Assembly (NCBI GenBank): GCA_021815655.1
Contig: JAKAGJ010000084.1
Coordinates: 1 to 7,599, forward strand
Length of the DNA: 7,599 bases
Direction of reading: 5' to 3'
From: Deltaproteobacteria bacterium
GTDB taxonomy: Bacteria > Desulfobacterota > Desulfarculia > Desulfarculales > Desulfarculaceae
A model generated the notes under the pieces. It was not told the DNA's origin. It made no database searches and worked only from the letters and a program-made list of their open reading frames with translations. Below are positions 5,368 through 7,599 of this stretch, piece after piece; position 1 is the first letter of the stretch, and each line of letters starts with the position of its first letter. The translations under genes were made by a program, and so were the position numbers.

Positions 5368-5765
5368 CAGGATGAGAGGATTTCCCCGGCAACCGAGATG
5401 GCCCCCCGCCCGGCGTCGCAGACCAGGCGGGCCAGGTCGGCCAGAGTCTTGCCCTGGCGGGAAGTGGCGGCCTTGATGATCATGGGCAGGTTCACCCCGG
5501 TGACCACCTCCACCTTGCCCTCGGCCAAAAAGGCCAGGGAGATGTTGTTGGGCGTGCCGCCGAACATGTCGGTGAGCACCAGGACGCCCTCGCCTTTTTC
5601 CACCTTGGCCAGGGCGCCCGTCAGGGAGCGGCGCAGCTGGTCCACCTCCAGGTTGGACTCCACGGAGACGGTTTCCACCTGCTCGATATTGCCCAGGATG
5701 AACTCGGCGGCGTTGACCAGTTCGCGCCCCAGGCGGGCGTGGGTAATGACCACCAGGCCGATCAA
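5367..5765 (-). CDS. Mannose-family PTS EIIA domain protein (stand-alone)
   Basis: A 132-residue single-domain protein of the mannose-type EIIA family (ManX-IIA fold), which in transport systems accepts phosphate from HPr on a histidine. The N-terminal strand MIGLVVITHARLG carries the expected phosphorylated H9. The active-site partner motif is LTDMFGGTPNN (64-74, with D66), corresponding to DLWGGSP in E. coli ManX. No EIIB, EIIC or EIID is nearby, so a regulatory role in the PTS-Ntr/RapZ network is more likely than sugar uptake. I chose TTG 5765 because H9 then falls at the family position and AGGGGG lies 6 nt upstream. The frame is open further upstream, but that part overlaps rapZ and is not family-like. 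It follows rapZ by 53 nt. The stop codon touches the palindrome at 5344-5367. Confidence 0.9.
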   Translation of the reverse strand: MIGLVVITHARLGRELVNAAEFILGNIEQVETVSVESNLEVDQLRRSLTGALAKVEKGEGVLVLTDMFGGTPNNISLAFLAEGKVEVVTGVNLPMIIKAATSRQGKTLADLARLVCDAGRGAISVAGEILSS

Positions 5766-5771
5766 GTGCTT

Positions 5772-5777
5772 CCCCCT
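5772..5777 (-). promoter_or_regulatory. Ribosome binding site deciding the TTG start of the EIIA gene
   Basis: AGGGGG lies 6 nt before TTG 5765. No ATG or GTG near the family N-terminus competes, so this site settles the start. Confidence 0.75.
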
Positions 5778-5818
5778 GTCGCGTCCAGCCGGTGGCCGGC
5801 CGGGCGCCCTGCCTGTGG

Positions 5819-6706
5819 CTAGCCCAGGCTGATGTCCCGGTGACGAATGGTCAGGCGGTAGCCGGGGCCGGCCAATTCCTTGGCCAGCCATTCCACCACC
5901 GCCACGGAACGGTGCTTGCCCCCGGTGCATCCCACGGCCACGGTGAGCTGGCTCTTGCCCTCCTGGTGGTACAGCGGCAGGAGGAAGGCCAGCAACTCTT
6001 TGAACCGGCTCAGGAATGCCACGGTGGTCTCTTGTTTGAATAGGTAATCTACCACCGCCGCGTCGCGGCCGTCAAGGCTGCGCAGCTCGTCCACAAAGTA
6101 GGGATTGGCCAAAAAACGCACATCCATGACCAGGTCGGACTCAGGGGGCAGCCCGTACTTGAAGCCGAAGGTCATGAAGTTGACCTGCATGGCCGCGGGC
6201 GGGGCCAGGCGCGAATAGAGCCTCAAGACCTCCTGGCGCAGCTCATGCACGGTGAAACGCGAGGTGTCCATGATCTGGGTGGCCCGCAGGCGGAAGGGCT
6301 CCAGGAGCCGACGTTCGCGCTTGATGCCGTCCAGCAGGTTGCCCCTGACCTCGGCCAGGGGGTGTTGCCGCCGTGTCTGGGAAAAGCGGCGAAGGAGGGC
6401 CTCGTCGCTGGCCTCCAGAAAGAGTATCTCCAGCTCGAAGCCGCGGTCGGAGAGATCCTGGAAGATGCGCGGGAAGCTTTCCACGAAGCGCGGGGCGCGC
6501 ACATCCATGACCAGGGCGGCCTTGAAGGGCTCGCCCACGTATTCGAGCGGCAGGTTGACGAAGGCGGGCAGAAGCTCCACCGGCAGGTTGTCCACGGCGT
6601 AAAAGCCCAGGTCTTCAAGGGCCTTAAGCGCGGTGGACTTGCCGGAGCCCGACAGCCCGGTGATAACCACGAAGCGGGCGTTGCCGCGCTGGGCGCTGCC
6701 GGGCAA
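5819..6706 (-). CDS. rapZ: RapZ-family nucleotide-binding protein (YvcJ/YhbJ family)
   Basis: A 295-residue protein. In E. coli, RapZ senses glucosamine-6-phosphate and directs RNase E to the GlmZ small RNA, controlling GlmS; in Gram-positives YvcJ is a GTP/ATP-binding protein. The N-domain shows Walker A GLSGSGKST (17-25), GFYAVDNLP (34-42) and a DVR strand end (68-70). The C-domain shows FGFKYGLP (180-187), DVRFLANP (195-202) and GCTGGKHRS (259-267). The C-terminus reads RHRDISLG: the basic KRK tail that E. coli RapZ uses to bind GlmZ is absent. I chose TTG 6706, 5 nt after ptsN, with GAGGAG 11 nt upstream inside the ptsN end. A later in-frame GTG would start within the first beta strand and has no ribosome site. 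It lies between ptsN and the mannose-type EIIA. Confidence 0.95.
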   Translation of the reverse strand: MPGSAQRGNARFVVITGLSGSGKSTALKALEDLGFYAVDNLPVELLPAFVNLPLEYVGEPFKAALVMDVRAPRFVESFPRIFQDLSDRGFELEILFLEASDEALLRRFSQTRRQHPLAEVRGNLLDGIKRERRLLEPFRLRATQIMDTSRFTVHELRQEVLRLYSRLAPPAAMQVNFMTFGFKYGLPPESDLVMDVRFLANPYFVDELRSLDGRDAAVVDYLFKQETTVAFLSRFKELLAFLLPLYHQEGKSQLTVAVGCTGGKHRSVAVVEWLAKELAGPGYRLTIRHRDISLG

Positions 6707-6711
6707 AGACG

Positions 6712-7173
6712 TTAGAACTCCTCGTCCTGGGCCTGGATGAGTTGGAACATCTCCTGGGCGTCCTTGGCCTGCATCAGGTCCTTGCGCACGGCCAGGCTTT
6801 TCAGCAGGCGCGAGATGCGGGCCAGGGCCTTGAGGTGCACCCCGGCCGAATTCTCCGGGGCCACCACCAGGAAAAAGAGATGGGCCGGCTTGCCGTCCAG
6901 GGAGTCGAAGTCCACTCCGGCCCGGGAGCGGCCAAAGGCCAACTGCAACTCTTCCAGTTGCGGCAGCTTGCCGTGGGGGATGGCGATGCCGTCGCCGATG
7001 CCGGTGGAGCCCAGGCGCTCGCGTTCCAGGAGCACCTCCATCAGGCGGTCGGGGTCCAGGTCCGGGCGCTGCTGGCAGAGTACTTGGCACAGCTCCAGCA
7101 TCACCGCGCGTTTGTTGCGGGCCTGCAGGTCGGGGACGATCTGCTCTTGGCGTAAAATCTCGGTTAGTTTCAT
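6712..7173 (-). CDS. ptsN: Nitrogen-type PTS EIIA (EIIA-Ntr)
   Basis: A 153-residue EIIA of the fructose/nitrogen family. EIIA-Ntr is phosphorylated by the NPr/EI-Ntr relay and, in its phospho or free form, tunes potassium uptake, stress and metabolic regulators in proteobacteria. The phosphorylation site is H67 in GSTGIGDGIAIPHGK. The second half shows the family pattern DGKPAHLFFLVVAPE followed by H113-L-K-ALARISRLL. There is no membrane segment and no fused EIIB or EIIC, which fits the regulatory type. The start ATG at 7173 has only a weak AGGA directly adjacent, so translation may be coupled to hpf, which stops 25 nt upstream. The stop codon is 5 nt before the rapZ start, and its last codons supply the rapZ ribosome site. 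Length is normal. Confidence 0.96.
   Translation of the reverse strand: MKLTEILRQEQIVPDLQARNKRAVMLELCQVLCQQRPDLDPDRLMEVLLERERLGSTGIGDGIAIPHGKLPQLEELQLAFGRSRAGVDFDSLDGKPAHLFFLVVAPENSAGVHLKALARISRLLKSLAVRKDLMQAKDAQEMFQLIQAQDEEF
6718..6723 (-). promoter_or_regulatory. Ribosome binding site for rapZ inside ptsN
   Basis: GAGGAG, which encodes the Glu-Glu near the ptsN C-terminus, lies 11 nt before TTG 6706, slightly far for an ideal site. It implies that translation of ptsN and rapZ is coupled. Confidence 0.5.
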
Positions 7174-7198
7174 GTCCTGGAGCGCCTTCGGCCGGTTG

Positions 7199-7599
7199 CT
7201 ATTGGGGTTCGATCAGGCCGAAGTTGCCGTCGGCGCGCCGGTATATGACGTTGAGCGACTCGGTGCGGGAGTTGATGAAGACCAGGAAGTCATCGCGGGA
7301 AAGGTCCAACTGCATGGCCGCCTCGTCGGCGTCCATGGGCTTGGCGGTCAGGCTCTTGGTCTTGATGATGCGCGGCTCGTCCTCGGCCAGGCTTTCGGCC
7401 TCCATGACGTCGACCTTGAAGGGCACCTCGCGGTCCTTGTTGGTGTCGCGGTTGACCTTCTTGAGCTTCTCCCGGTAGCGCTTGACCTGCTTTTCCAGCT
7501 TGTCCATGACCATGTCGATGGCGCTGTACAGGTCGCCGGTGGTCTCCTGGCCGTGAATTTTGAAGCCGGAGGCGTAGATGACCACGTCGGCGTCGTGGC
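7199..7599 (-). CDS. hpf: Long-form ribosome hibernation promoting factor, 5' end outside window
   Basis: 132 residues are visible; roughly the first 50 lie beyond the right edge, since the frame continues open to 7599 (HDADVVIYASGF). HPF binds the 30S decoding region in slow growth and inactivates ribosomes. The N-terminal S30AE domain ends with DLYSAIDMVMDKLEKQVKRY, its second helix. After a charged linker comes the C-terminal dimerisation domain: PRIIKTKSLTAKPMDADEAA, a DDFLVFINS strand, then VIYRRADGNFGLIEP. This second domain marks the long form, which can pair two 70S ribosomes into 100S dimers without RMF, unlike the short E. coli HPF. It stops 25 nt before ptsN, the conserved rpoN-hpf-ptsN order. 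The internal GTG at 7585 is not a plausible start because the domain continues upstream. Confidence 0.95.
   Translation of the reverse strand, partial: HDADVVIYASGFKIHGQETTGDLYSAIDMVMDKLEKQVKRYREKLKKVNRDTNKDREVPFKVDVMEAESLAEDEPRIIKTKSLTAKPMDADEAAMQLDLSRDDFLVFINSRTESLNVIYRRADGNFGLIEPQ

Noticed and set aside
5766..5930. N-terminal extension of the mannose-type EIIA frame
   Set aside because: It overlaps the 3' end of rapZ, is Pro/Gly/Arg-rich, and family homology plus a good ribosome site both place the start at TTG 5765.
6707..7090. N-terminal extension of the rapZ frame into ptsN
   Set aside because: It is an out-of-frame reading of ptsN, Pro/Gly/Arg-rich, and RapZ homology begins just after TTG 6706.

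Overview
The window is a GC-rich bacterial chromosome segment with every recognised gene on the minus strand. Read in transcription order (right to left), it holds two housekeeping clusters and the start of a third transcription unit. The gene order and protein types suggest a Desulfobacterota-like (former Deltaproteobacteria) genome. The basis is a gap-pgk-tpiA-secG cluster close to an hpf-ptsN-rapZ-EIIA cluster, with strong purine Shine-Dalgarno sites. This assignment is an inference; no marker gene in the window proves it.

Right part (7599 to 5367): the 3' end of a long-form hibernation promoting factor gene (hpf), then ptsN (nitrogen-type PTS EIIA), rapZ (P-loop nucleotide-binding protein) and a stand-alone mannose-family PTS EIIA. 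They are tightly packed (gaps of 25, 5 and 53 nt). This is the conserved rpoN-linked regulatory PTS neighbourhood; rpoN itself would lie beyond the right edge. rapZ and the mannose-type EIIA both appear to use TTG starts. No permease, EI or HPr gene is visible, so the two EIIA proteins look regulatory rather than transport components.

Middle (5366 to 3446): a 168-nt intergenic stretch rich in stem-loops, then rimI (N-terminal acetyltransferase), then a promoter-like site overlapping the rimI stop codon and a leader of about 170 nt ahead of gap (GAPDH).

Left-middle (3445 to 716): after gap comes a 166-nt AT-rich intergenic region with a large hairpin and a perfect TATAAT box, then pgk, tpiA, secG and, only 10 nt after secG, a tRNA-Leu(GAG) gene. 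A strong intrinsic terminator follows. The three enzymes catalyse consecutive or adjoining steps of the triose part of glycolysis/gluconeogenesis. SecG belongs to the Sec translocon. The tRNA is probably cut from the same transcript.

Left end (585 to 1): the N-terminal part of a GNAT-fold acetyltransferase-like protein of unknown substrate, cut by the window edge.

I found no mobile element, CRISPR array or clearly new system. The points most worth checking are the missing NAD-selecting Asp in GAPDH, the unusual active-site flanks of Pgk, the missing basic RNA-binding tail of RapZ, the tRNA embedded in a glycolytic operon, and the palindrome abutting the EIIA stop codon.
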